Positions 1 to 7,822 of a DNA stretch of 64,000 bases are shown here, piece by piece. The translations under genes and the position numbers were made by a program. Each line of letters starts with the position of its first letter. Position 1 is the first letter of the stretch. This DNA is from Soonwooa sp032078105 (GTDB lineage Bacteria > Bacteroidota > Bacteroidia > Flavobacteriales > Weeksellaceae): contig JBJZOS010000002.1 of assembly GCA_046269235.1 (NCBI GenBank), forward strand, positions 372,001 to 436,000. The letters run 5' to 3'. The notes beneath the pieces were generated by a model. The model ran no database searches, had not been told where the DNA came from, and saw only the letters and a program-made list of their open reading frames with translations.

Positions 1-1
1 T

Positions 2-541
2 GATAAATTGTGCATTTTGTCTGTTGGTGGTTCTTTAGGTTCTCGAACGTTGAATAATGGTTGGAAGGATAATCTTGTAGAATTTGAAAAAGTAAATATG
101 CAACTTATCTGGCAAACAGGAAAATTGGATTTCGAAGTTTTAAACAATGACACTCAAATTTCGGGTTTAAAAAATCAAATTCAGTTGAAAGAGTTTGTTT
201 ACGAAATGCCATTGACATATTCTGCGGCAGATGTTATTGTATCAAGAGCAGGAGCGATTGCAATTTCCGAATTGTCCGTTGCTGGCAAGCCTGTGTTATT
301 GGTGCCTTTCCCTTTTGCAGCGGAAGATCATCAGACCAAAAACGCACTTAATTTGGTTGAAAAAAATGCAGCCAAAATGGTAAAAGATTCAGAGATGAAG
401 GACTTGTTTTGGCCTACATTAATGAGTATTTGTAAGGATGAAAATCTACGAGCAGAAATGTCTGCCAATATCAAAACTTTTGCAAAACCAAACGCGACAG
501 TTGAGATTGTTGATGAGATTTTAAAAACGATTAAAAAATAG
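2..541 (+). CDS. murG: MurG, UDP-GlcNAc transferase, C-terminal part (5' end outside window)
   Basis: MurG transfers GlcNAc from UDP-GlcNAc to lipid I at the inner face of the cytoplasmic membrane, making lipid II. Only about 180 C-terminal residues are present. The frame is open from base 2, so the first in-window start-like codon (TTG at 8) is not the gene start. The fragment holds the second GT-B Rossmann half: a GGSLGS turn, the segment SRAGAIAISEL and the PF-F-AAEDHQTKNA stretch, which match the UDP-GlcNAc-binding region of the family. It ends 19 bp before murC, consistent with one dcw transcript. The assignment is firm; the N-terminal half cannot be judged. Confidence 0.93.
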   Translation, partial: DKLCILSVGGSLGSRTLNNGWKDNLVEFEKVNMQLIWQTGKLDFEVLNNDTQISGLKNQIQLKEFVYEMPLTYSAADVIVSRAGAIAISELSVAGKPVLLVPFPFAAEDHQTKNALNLVEKNAAKMVKDSEMKDLFWPTLMSICKDENLRAEMSANIKTFAKPNATVEIVDEILKTIKK

Positions 542-560
542 TCTTCGGACAAAGAATAAA

Positions 561-1919
561 ATGAACTATCTAAATACATTCAAGCATTTCTACTTCATCG
601 GTATCGGCGGTATCGGGATGAGTGCTTTGGCGAGATACTTCCACGCATCAGGTCGCGAGGTTATGGGTTATGACAAAACCAATACCAAGTTGACAACGCA
701 ACTAATGGCTGAGGGAATTGACATCACTTTCGAGGACAAAATTGATGACAAAATTAAAGCTTTGTCGCCAAAAGATACGTTGGTGATCTATACACCAGCG
801 ATAAAGACTTTAGGTATTTCAGATTATTTTGAAGCGCAAGGTTTCACGATTCACAAGCGTGCAAAAGTTCTTGGATTGGTGACCGAAGATACACAATGTA
901 TTGCAGTTGCAGGGACACACGGGAAGACGACAACTTCGACACTTATTTCCCATTTGTGTAAAGAAGCTGACTTGCCTTTTTCAGCCTTTTTAGGTGGGAT
1001 TTCTGAGAATTTTAAATCCAATTTTCTTTACAACGGTAAAGAGCTTTCTGTCGTTGAAGCCGACGAATATGATAGAAGCTTCCTAAATCTTTCACCAGAT
1101 TGGGCGGTTGTAACTTCGATGGATGCTGACCATTTGGATATCTATGGTGATAAAAACCATATCGAAGAAGGCTTCCGCGCATTTGCAGCTTTGGTGCCAG
1201 ATGACAAACAACTTTTTGTGAAAAAAGGTTTGGATATCGGTCGCCCACACGAGACTTACTCGGTTAATGAAGAAGCCGATTATTATTCGGATAATTTGAG
1301 AATGGATCATGACAAAATTTATTTTGATTTCCATACGCCGACAGAGACGATCAAAGATTTCGTTTGGGAGATTCCGGGCATTCATAATGTTGAAAATGCC
1401 ACTGTTTCTTTAGCTATTTTACATAAAATGGGTGTTGATTTTGACAGGCTTAAAAAAGCAATTGCAAGTTTTAAAGGAATTAAAAGACGTTACACCAAAC
1501 ATATTTTTGACAACGGAAAAATATACATCGACGATTATGCGCATCATCCAACTGAACTGAATGCTGTGATTGGTTCGATAAAAACTTTCTACCCTAATAA
1601 AAAATTGTTGATTGCGTTTCAACCGCACTTGTTTAGCAGAACACGTGATTTCGCTGACGATTTTGCGAAAAGTATTGCAAAAGGAGATGACCTGTTGTTG
1701 TTAGATATCTATCCCGCGCGCGAGCTTCAGGAGAATTATCAAGGCGTGACATCTGCTTGGTTATTGGACAAGGTGGAAGCCGAAAACAAAGAAGTGGTAA
1801 CACTTGCAGAGACTTTTGATAAAATTAAATCTAAGGATTTTGATATTTTGTTGACCGTTGGTGCTGGTAATATCGATACACTTTATGACCCAATTGTGGA
1901 ATGGCTGCCAACACTTTAG
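561..1919 (+). CDS. murC: UDP-N-acetylmuramate--L-alanine ligase
   Basis: MurC is the cytoplasmic ATP-dependent ligase that adds L-alanine to UDP-MurNAc, the first step of the peptide stem. The 452-residue protein has the usual length. Visible are the N-terminal nucleotide-binding GIGGIG turn (about residues 14-19), the Mur-ligase P-loop AGTHGKTT (117-124), an EADEYDRSF segment in the central domain, and DDYAHHPTE followed by FQPHLFSRT in the C-terminal domain. It lies between murG and ftsQ. No ddl gene separates murC from ftsQ, as is common in Flavobacteriia. The ATG start at 561 fits the family N-terminus. Confidence 0.97.
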   Translation: MNYLNTFKHFYFIGIGGIGMSALARYFHASGREVMGYDKTNTKLTTQLMAEGIDITFEDKIDDKIKALSPKDTLVIYTPAIKTLGISDYFEAQGFTIHKRAKVLGLVTEDTQCIAVAGTHGKTTTSTLISHLCKEADLPFSAFLGGISENFKSNFLYNGKELSVVEADEYDRSFLNLSPDWAVVTSMDADHLDIYGDKNHIEEGFRAFAALVPDDKQLFVKKGLDIGRPHETYSVNEEADYYSDNLRMDHDKIYFDFHTPTETIKDFVWEIPGIHNVENATVSLAILHKMGVDFDRLKKAIASFKGIKRRYTKHIFDNGKIYIDDYAHHPTELNAVIGSIKTFYPNKKLLIAFQPHLFSRTRDFADDFAKSIAKGDDLLLLDIYPARELQENYQGVTSAWLLDKVEAENKEVVTLAETFDKIKSKDFDILLTVGAGNIDTLYDPIVEWLPTL

Positions 1920-1973
1920 TTTAAAAAATTTAAAAATAAATAGAGACGTACTTTTTGAATTGTACAATACATA

Positions 1974-2966
1974 ATGAAGAATAAATACAGAATATTAAAA
2001 ATTTTAGTAACCGTAGGAATATTGGTGTTCTTGCTGAGTTTCTCTTTGAAACGCTTCAGCGAAAAGCCAGTTTCTGAACCTAAAGTTAAGCTTAACCAAA
2101 CGGCGCCTTCTGTATATTTTATTTCAGAAAAAGAAGTTTCGGAATTGATTAAAAAAAATAATCCCGAGAACAAAATTGGGACTTTGGATATTCCAAAGTT
2201 AGAGAAGAAACTCAATGACAACGACTTTGTAGACAGCGCTAATGTCTATTTAGACCTTAACGGAACTTTAAATATAGATGTTAAACAAAGAGTGCCTGTT
2301 TTTAGACTTCAAAAAGGAGGAAAAGATTTTTATGTGGATACTAATGGTGTAGAATTTCCGACTTCCAGAAATTACTCGTTCCCATGTTTGTTAGTCTCGG
2401 GTGATGTTAAAAAAGAAGAATACCAAGCTTTAGGAAATCTGGTCGACAAAATCAACAGAGATGATTTTAGTAAAAAATACTTCATCGGAATTTCAAAATA
2501 CAAAGATGATTATAGCTTGTTAACCAGCGAAGGCAATTACAAAGTTGAGATTGGTGATCTTAATAATATTGATTTTAAGGTTAAAGGTTTTAAAACTTTT
2601 GTTGAGAAATACATGATTTATCAAAATCCAGAAAAATATAAAAAAATTTCTGTAAAGTATGAAAATCAAATTGTAACAACACTTAATCCTTATTTTAAGG
2701 AAAATGATAGCGTCTTAAAAGCGCAGCAAAAAGCGTTAGAAAAACCTCTTGCAAAAGCGGCTAGTAAAGAAGATGCTAATAAAACCGAAAAGAAACCAAC
2801 TGTAACAACAGCAAGCAAACCAAAGTCGCAAGAAAAGGATAACGCTGAACCTAAAAAACAAGAAACGCCAAAGACAACGGCTAAACAGGATAAATCAAAA
2901 ACACAACAAAGCACTTCTCCTAAAAAAGAAAGTGCAAAGAAAAAAACAAAAATAGTAGTAGAATAA
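1974..2966 (+). CDS. ftsQ: Cell division protein FtsQ with a long basic C-terminal tail
   Basis: FtsQ is a bitopic divisome protein that links cytoplasmic and periplasmic components through FtsB/FtsL. The 330-residue product has one N-terminal membrane segment (about 9-25), then a periplasmic POTRA/beta region (about 45-240). Assignment rests mainly on position between murC and ftsA and on this architecture, because FtsQ is poorly conserved. The last 85 or so residues are a low-complexity Lys/Thr/Ala/Ser/Gln tail, which should be periplasmic and disordered; it is far longer and more basic than the E. coli C-terminus. The gene starts 54 bp after murC and ends 21 bp before ftsA. Confidence 0.88.
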   Translation: MKNKYRILKILVTVGILVFLLSFSLKRFSEKPVSEPKVKLNQTAPSVYFISEKEVSELIKKNNPENKIGTLDIPKLEKKLNDNDFVDSANVYLDLNGTLNIDVKQRVPVFRLQKGGKDFYVDTNGVEFPTSRNYSFPCLLVSGDVKKEEYQALGNLVDKINRDDFSKKYFIGISKYKDDYSLLTSEGNYKVEIGDLNNIDFKVKGFKTFVEKYMIYQNPEKYKKISVKYENQIVTTLNPYFKENDSVLKAQQKALEKPLAKAASKEDANKTEKKPTVTTASKPKSQEKDNAEPKKQETPKTTAKQDKSKTQQSTSPKKESAKKKTKIVVE

Positions 2967-2987
2967 AAAAATCAAATCGAGCATAAA

Positions 2988-4361
2988 ATGGAAAACCACG
3001 AGTATTCAGTAGGTCTGGACATTGGGACAACAAAGATTGTCGCCATTGTTGGTAGACGCAACGATCGAGGCAAGATCGAGGTCCTCGGCGTAGGAAAAGC
3101 AAAAAGTCTCGGCGTACACAAAGGGATTGTTAACAATATTGCGCAAACGATTAGCTCAATCAAAGCAGCAGTAGAACAAGCGGAATCTAGCGCAGGTGTT
3201 AGCATTAGAAAAGTGACAGTTGGGATTGCGGGTAAGCATATCCGTTCATTACAACATTCGGATTATATCATGCGAGAGCATCCGGATAAGTACATTACAG
3301 ATGAAGACATCGAAGCACTTAAAGATCAGGTGCGCAAGTTGGTGATGTTGCCAGGCGAAGAGATCATCCATGTTCTTCCACAGGATTACAAAGTTGATTC
3401 GGAAGGTGAGATCCAGGAACCAATCGGTATGCATGGTAAACGTCTAGAGGCTAACTTCCACGTCGTAGTTGGGCAGATGGGTTCTATCCGTAATATCGTA
3501 AGATGCGTTCGCGAAGCTGGTCTAGATATGGAAGCTTTGACTTTGGAGCCATTGGCATCGTCAGAGTCTGTTTTAACTAAAGAAGAAAAAGAAGCTGGTG
3601 TCGCAATTGTTGACATAGGTGGTGGTACAACAGATATCGCTATTTTTAAAGATAATATCATCCGTCACACATGTGTTATTCCTTACGGTGGAGGGATTAT
3701 CACAGACGACATCAAAGAAGGATGCTCTATTATCGAAAAACATGCAGAACAACTGAAGGTTAAATTCGGTTCTGCTGTTCCAGAATTAGAAAAAGATAGT
3801 ACCTATGTAACCATTCCTGGTTTGCATGGTCGTCCAGATAAAGAGATTTCATTAAAATCTTTGGCGCAAATTATCAATGCACGCATCGAAGAAGTTTTAG
3901 AAATGGTAAATACCGAACTAAAAGCTTATGGTGCATTTGAACAAAAGAAAAAATTAATTGCCGGTATCGTGTTAACAGGTGGTGGATCTAACCTAAAACA
4001 CCTAAGACAACTTGCGAATTATATGACAGGATTCGACTCAAGAATTGGTTTCTCTAACGAATATGTTAGTAATGACAAAAGCCAACAACTGAAAGGTCCA
4101 GAATATGCCACATCTATCGGATTGTTGATGGAAAGTCTTAAGATTCGTGATAAAAACGAGGTTAATTATAAACAAGAAGAAGTTGTAGAAGTTACAAATA
4201 CAACAACCGAAGTTGACACGACCAATAATGTAACAGAGAAGGAAGCCGAAGCTCCAGTTGAAAAACAAATCATTGAAGCAACAAAGCAAAAAGGCGGTCG
4301 ATTAACTTTTGGACAATCAATTTTAGAAAAAGTAAAAAAATTCTTCGAAGAAGTAGAATAA
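2988..4361 (+). CDS. ftsA: Cell division protein FtsA
   Basis: FtsA is the actin-like ATPase that tethers FtsZ to the membrane. The 457-residue protein shows the actin-fold motifs: phosphate-1 VGLDIGTTKI (about 9-18), phosphate-2 VDIGGGTTDIAIF (around 208-220) and the adenosine motif VLTGGGSNL (around 328-336). After the core comes an acidic, Thr-rich linker of roughly 40 residues. The protein then ends in a short amphipathic stretch (FGQSILEKVKKFF) that fits the C-terminal membrane-targeting helix. It sits between ftsQ and ftsZ in the classic order, so the call is secure. Confidence 0.97.
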   Translation: MENHEYSVGLDIGTTKIVAIVGRRNDRGKIEVLGVGKAKSLGVHKGIVNNIAQTISSIKAAVEQAESSAGVSIRKVTVGIAGKHIRSLQHSDYIMREHPDKYITDEDIEALKDQVRKLVMLPGEEIIHVLPQDYKVDSEGEIQEPIGMHGKRLEANFHVVVGQMGSIRNIVRCVREAGLDMEALTLEPLASSESVLTKEEKEAGVAIVDIGGGTTDIAIFKDNIIRHTCVIPYGGGIITDDIKEGCSIIEKHAEQLKVKFGSAVPELEKDSTYVTIPGLHGRPDKEISLKSLAQIINARIEEVLEMVNTELKAYGAFEQKKKLIAGIVLTGGGSNLKHLRQLANYMTGFDSRIGFSNEYVSNDKSQQLKGPEYATSIGLLMESLKIRDKNEVNYKQEEVVEVTNTTTEVDTTNNVTEKEAEAPVEKQIIEATKQKGGRLTFGQSILEKVKKFFEEVE

Positions 4362-4416
4362 ATTTTGAAGCGAAAAAGCTATTTTTAAATAGTGGACAAG
4401 CGGAACATATTATAAA

Positions 4417-6384
4417 ATGACAACAATGGAAAATACAAATAGCAACCAAGGATTTTCATTTGACTTACCAAGAGGCAACTCTGCGATCATCAAAGTTATT
4501 GGTGTTGGTGGCGGTGGAAATAATGCACTTAAGCATATGTATGAAAAAGGAATCTACGGTGTAGATTTCGTGATTTGCAATACAGATGCTCAAACTTTAG
4601 ATAACAACCCGGTAGCTAACAAAGTACAATTGGGGATTACAATGACCGAAGGTCTTGGCGCAGGCGCTGATCCAGAGGTTGGCGAAAAAGCGGCCATCGA
4701 AAGTATCGACGAGATCAAAGCAGCAATGGGACAGAATACCAAAATGGTTTTCATCACAGCTGGTATGGGCGGTGGTACAGGTACAGGAGCTGCACCAGTT
4801 ATCGCAAAAGTAGCAAAAGAGATGGGGATCTTGACTGTGGGTATCGTAACTGTACCTTTCAGTTTTGAAGGCAGAAGACGTCTCGATCAAGCAGAATTAG
4901 GTTTAGAAAAACTTAGAAATAATGTTGACTCACTTATTGTGATCAACAATGATAAATTAAGACAACAATTCGGGAACTTAGGTTTCAAATCTGGATTCTC
5001 CAAAGCCGATGAAGTGTTGACAAACGCTGCGAAAGGTATGGCAGAAGTTATTACGGGTTACTTCGATGTTAACATTGACTTCCGTGATGCGAAATCTGTA
5101 CTTCAGAACTCTGGTACAGCTTTGATGTCAACGGGTACAGCACAAGGCGAAAACAAAGCCGAAGAAGCTGTTAAAAAAGCTTTAGATTCTCCGTTATTAA
5201 ACGACAACAAAATCACTGGTGCGAAAAACGTTCTACTTCTTATCCGTTCTGGTAACGAGGAAGCGACAATGGACGAAATCGGTATCATCAACGACTATAT
5301 CCAGAGAGAAGCTGGTAACACGGCAGATATTATTTTTGGGGTTGGTACTGACGAAGAATTGGGCGATGCAATTAGCGTATTGGTTATTGCAACAGGTTTT
5401 TCTAAAGACGATGTTAGACAAACTAATGTTAAAGAAACAATCCAGAAGATCGACTTGTTTGCAGATAGAGATCAATCTATGCCGAAGCGTACAGATTCTC
5501 CTTTCAAAACTAGAGCAGAGAGAGATGCTGAAGACGGCCTAAAAAATGGTGGAAAAAGTGTTTTCCGTCTAGAAGATGATGAGGATTTTTCAACTCCCAA
5601 TTTTCCAACTAATACTTTCGCGGGGACAGCTGTAGAAGAAGTGACGCAGGAAGTTAAGTTTTTCGAAAAAGAAGAATCCGAAAGCTTCAATCAAAATTGG
5701 GAGCAAGATGAAGCACCTCAAGAATTCAATCTTTTTAATTATGAAGAAGAGGACGACTTCAATCATAATGAAGACTTAGAAGCACAAGCTTTTACATTTG
5801 AGGTGGAACATAAAGTTAATGATCAACAAAATATCCAAATCTCTGATGAGGAAAAACCTGTCGAAATTAACTTCGTAATCAACGAGCCAGTCAACAAAGA
5901 ATCGATGTTTGTACACAAAGAGGAAGAAGTTGAGCCGATTATTAATAAAGTAGAAGAAGTTAAGGAAGATTTTAACGCCGTTTTCGAAACAGAAATTGAG
6001 GAAGAAGTCCAAGTTCCAAAACCTGATATGCTTTACAATCGTCCATCGGTTAATGAGCCAAAACCAGTAGAAAATTCATTGGAAAAAATCAATGAAAAAC
6101 CTGTGGTAGAGGAAAAAGTTGATGAGTCAGAATTTACGTTTATCAATAAGTCTACAGAGTCTAACAAGATTCAGGAGAGAAGAAATAAACTTAAAGAATT
6201 CAATTCTCGTTATCAAAAATTTGATCACGTTGAAGAGTTTGAAAGCATCCCGGCATTCAAAAGAAAAAATATTGACATCGATAGCAATAGCGCATCAGAT
6301 AGCAATATCAATAATTTTTTGAGTGATAGCAATGGTAGAATTCAACTTCGCGAAAACAAATTTTTGAATAAAGACGTAGACTAA
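4417..6384 (+). CDS. ftsZ: Cell division GTPase FtsZ with very long acidic linker
   Basis: FtsZ is the tubulin-like GTPase forming the Z ring. The GTPase core has the GGGGNNALKHM loop (about 31-41) and the tubulin signature GMGGGTGTG (116-124). The core ends near residue 325. A linker of nearly 300 residues rich in Glu, Asp, Asn and Phe follows, then a conserved-looking C-terminal peptide (RENKFLNKDVD) that should bind FtsA. At 655 residues it is much longer than the roughly 380 of E. coli; extended linkers are usual in Bacteroidota. ATG codons exist at 4417 and 4426; I kept the first, but either could be used. Confidence 0.97.
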   Translation: MTTMENTNSNQGFSFDLPRGNSAIIKVIGVGGGGNNALKHMYEKGIYGVDFVICNTDAQTLDNNPVANKVQLGITMTEGLGAGADPEVGEKAAIESIDEIKAAMGQNTKMVFITAGMGGGTGTGAAPVIAKVAKEMGILTVGIVTVPFSFEGRRRLDQAELGLEKLRNNVDSLIVINNDKLRQQFGNLGFKSGFSKADEVLTNAAKGMAEVITGYFDVNIDFRDAKSVLQNSGTALMSTGTAQGENKAEEAVKKALDSPLLNDNKITGAKNVLLLIRSGNEEATMDEIGIINDYIQREAGNTADIIFGVGTDEELGDAISVLVIATGFSKDDVRQTNVKETIQKIDLFADRDQSMPKRTDSPFKTRAERDAEDGLKNGGKSVFRLEDDEDFSTPNFPTNTFAGTAVEEVTQEVKFFEKEESESFNQNWEQDEAPQEFNLFNYEEEDDFNHNEDLEAQAFTFEVEHKVNDQQNIQISDEEKPVEINFVINEPVNKESMFVHKEEEVEPIINKVEEVKEDFNAVFETEIEEEVQVPKPDMLYNRPSVNEPKPVENSLEKINEKPVVEEKVDESEFTFINKSTESNKIQERRNKLKEFNSRYQKFDHVEEFESIPAFKRKNIDIDSNSASDSNINNFLSDSNGRIQLRENKFLNKDVD

Positions 6385-6479
6385 TTGTGCTAGGCCAAAA
6401 GCGATATGTAAAAAGATTATAAACTTTGGTTTTTTAAAATGCATATAGCTTGATGATTAAAACTTAAAGGAAAAAAAGA

Positions 6480-6926
6480 ATGAGTTTAGAACAAAAAATA
6501 ACAGACGCGATGAAAACCGCTATGAAGGAGAAAGATAGAGTTGCTCTCGATTCTCTACGTGCGGTTAAAGCGCAGATTCTTTTGGTTAAAACTGAGCAGA
6601 AAGGTGCCGAAGTTTCAGAAGAACAAGAGATTGCAATTTTGCAAAGGATGATCAAACAAAGAAAAGATTCTTACGATCAATTTTCGGCGCAAAATCGTAT
6701 GGATTTGGCAGAAGTGGAAGTTGCCCAATCTAAAGTTATCGAGAAGTTTTTGCCAGCACAACTTTCACAAGAAGAATTAGAAGCGGCTATCAAGAACATC
6801 ATTGCTCAAACAGGCGCCGAAGGCGCCAAAGATCTAGGAAAAGTGATGGGTGTTGCATCCAAAGAATTAGCTGGTAAATCGGACGGAAAGAGCATCTCGA
6901 CGATGGCTAAGAAATTACTTTCTTAG
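6480..6926 (+). CDS. GatB/YqeY domain protein
   Basis: A 148-residue cytoplasmic protein made of a single GatB/YqeY domain. This is the helical module that, in the amidotransferase GatB, contacts tRNA. The N-terminal pattern of a short helix, MKEKDRVALDSLR, and IAILQRMIKQRKDS is typical. The free-standing protein has no firmly established reaction; it is inferred to act around tRNA. It lies 95 bp after ftsZ, the usual place in Flavobacteriia, with a purine-rich AAAGGAAAAAAAG just before the ATG. A hairpin terminator follows at 7040-7072. Confidence 0.93.
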   Translation: MSLEQKITDAMKTAMKEKDRVALDSLRAVKAQILLVKTEQKGAEVSEEQEIAILQRMIKQRKDSYDQFSAQNRMDLAEVEVAQSKVIEKFLPAQLSQEELEAAIKNIIAQTGAEGAKDLGKVMGVASKELAGKSDGKSISTMAKKLLS

Positions 6927-7039
6927 AAGGCTGCAGTTATCAGGATTGTGGTTGACATTTTTACTAAAACAAAACCTCCAATCTATAACCAAAACCTTAA
7001 AAAAGGATATCCAAACTTTGCATATCGATTTGATTAATG

Positions 7040-7072
7040 AAACCCAATTTCATCACGAAATTGGGTTTTTTT
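7040..7072 (+). terminator. Rho-independent terminator after the dcw/yqeY operon
   Basis: A 12-bp stem (AAACCCAATTTC / GAAATTGGGTTT) with a 5-nt loop is followed directly by T residues. It lies about 110 bp after the yqeY stop, so it plausibly ends transcription of the murG-to-yqeY run. Confidence 0.85.
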
Positions 7073-7147
7073 GTGTCAAAATGTCTCAATAGATTTTTGG
7101 CATTGTTTTAATAACATAACTCAATAACAGAATTACAGATTAATCAA

Positions 7148-7155
7148 TATCTTTG
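7148..7155 (+). promoter_or_regulatory. Bacteroidota -7 box (TATCTTTG) for the bacilliredoxin gene
   Basis: TATCTTTG matches the Bacteroidota sigma-factor consensus TAnnTTTG and lies 22 bp before the ATG at 7178. It also follows the terminator at 7040-7072, so a new transcript is expected here. I did not find a convincing -33 TTG at the right distance. Confidence 0.55.
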
Positions 7156-7177
7156 TTAAACTAAAAAAATAATTATT

Positions 7178-7588
7178 ATGTATCCAGCAGATTTAGTGCT
7201 GCCAATGAAGGCAGAACTTACCGATAAAGGTTTCCAAGACTTGACAACACCAGAGCAAGTTGATCAAGCTTTAAAACAATCAGGAACAACTTTGTTAATG
7301 ATTAACTCCGTTTGCGGTTGTGCAGCCGGCGCAGCAAGACCAGGCGCAGTATATTCATTAACTGGTGACAAAAAGCCAGATCATTTGGTAACAGCCTTCG
7401 CAGGTTTCGATACAGAAGCCGTTGCAGAAGCTAGAAAATTATTAGCACCCTTCCCACCATCTTCACCATGCATCGCATTGTTCAAAGACGGAGAGTTGGT
7501 ACACATGCTAGAGCGTCACCACATCGAAGGTAATCCAGCAGGCGCTATTGCTGCTAACCTGCAAGCCGCTTACAACGAATATTGCTAA
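7178..7588 (+). CDS. BrxA/BrxB family bacilliredoxin (YphP/YqiW-like)
   Basis: A 136-residue thioredoxin-fold protein carrying the CGC active-site motif at 46-48 (SVCGCAAGAARPG), the signature of the bacilliredoxin family formerly DUF1094. Bacillus members remove bacillithiol from S-bacillithiolated proteins. Whether this organism makes bacillithiol cannot be told from the window; the role in thiol-disulfide exchange is inferred from family. The conserved region GFDTEAV...PFPPSSPCIALF and the C-terminal HMLERHHIEG segment match the family, and the length is standard. It is transcribed alone from its own -7 box and ends at a strong terminator. Confidence 0.92.
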   Translation: MYPADLVLPMKAELTDKGFQDLTTPEQVDQALKQSGTTLLMINSVCGCAAGAARPGAVYSLTGDKKPDHLVTAFAGFDTEAVAEARKLLAPFPPSSPCIALFKDGELVHMLERHHIEGNPAGAIAANLQAAYNEYC

Positions 7589-7611
7589 GTCATTAGCCAT
7601 TCAAAAAATAG

Positions 7612-7647
7612 AAAGCTTCCAAATTTTGGAAGCTTTTTTTGTTTTTT
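7612..7647 (+). terminator. Rho-independent terminator after bacilliredoxin gene
   Basis: A 9-bp stem AAAGCTTCC / GGAAGCTTT with a 7-nt A/T loop is followed by a T-rich run. It starts 24 bp after the stop codon. Repeat copy A begins immediately downstream. Confidence 0.85.
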
Positions 7648-7650
7648 CTT

Positions 7651-7760
7651 GGGCGGACAATTCGCGCTATCCGCTATATCTTTAGTCTTCGCTCGGTCGG
7701 CTCCGCTGCGCTCCGCCGCCTCACTCAGCCCAAAGGATGCCGCTTCTATCGCGGCCGCAA
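7651..7760 (+). repeat. GC-rich intergenic repeat, copy A
   Basis: About 110 bp, far richer in G+C than its surroundings. It begins GGGCGGACAATTCGCGCT, continues ATCCGCTATATC, a CGCTCGG-CGGCT-CGCT-CGC-CCGCCTCACT core, then CAAAGGAT and CGCTTCTATC-CGGCCGC. The same blocks in the same order recur at 23012-23123, and in partly diverged form at 29000-29165. It lies between the convergent 3' ends of the bacilliredoxin gene and recN. The open frame running through it (7639-7860) has no coding look. Confidence 0.8.
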
Positions 7761-7822
7761 ATCGGGTTTGTTGGAAGATTTCAGTTTTTCAAGCCTTTAT
7801 AAGTCTAGATTTATTATAGTTT

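Noticed and set aside
2690..2914. Hydrophobic minus-strand ORF opposite the FtsQ tail
   Set aside because: Lys/Ala codons on the plus strand read as Phe/Ala/Leu/Ser on the minus strand; it is a composition artefact.
5219..5542. A 107-residue plus-strand frame inside ftsZ
   Set aside because: It is an alternative frame of the conserved GTPase core and has no independent signals.
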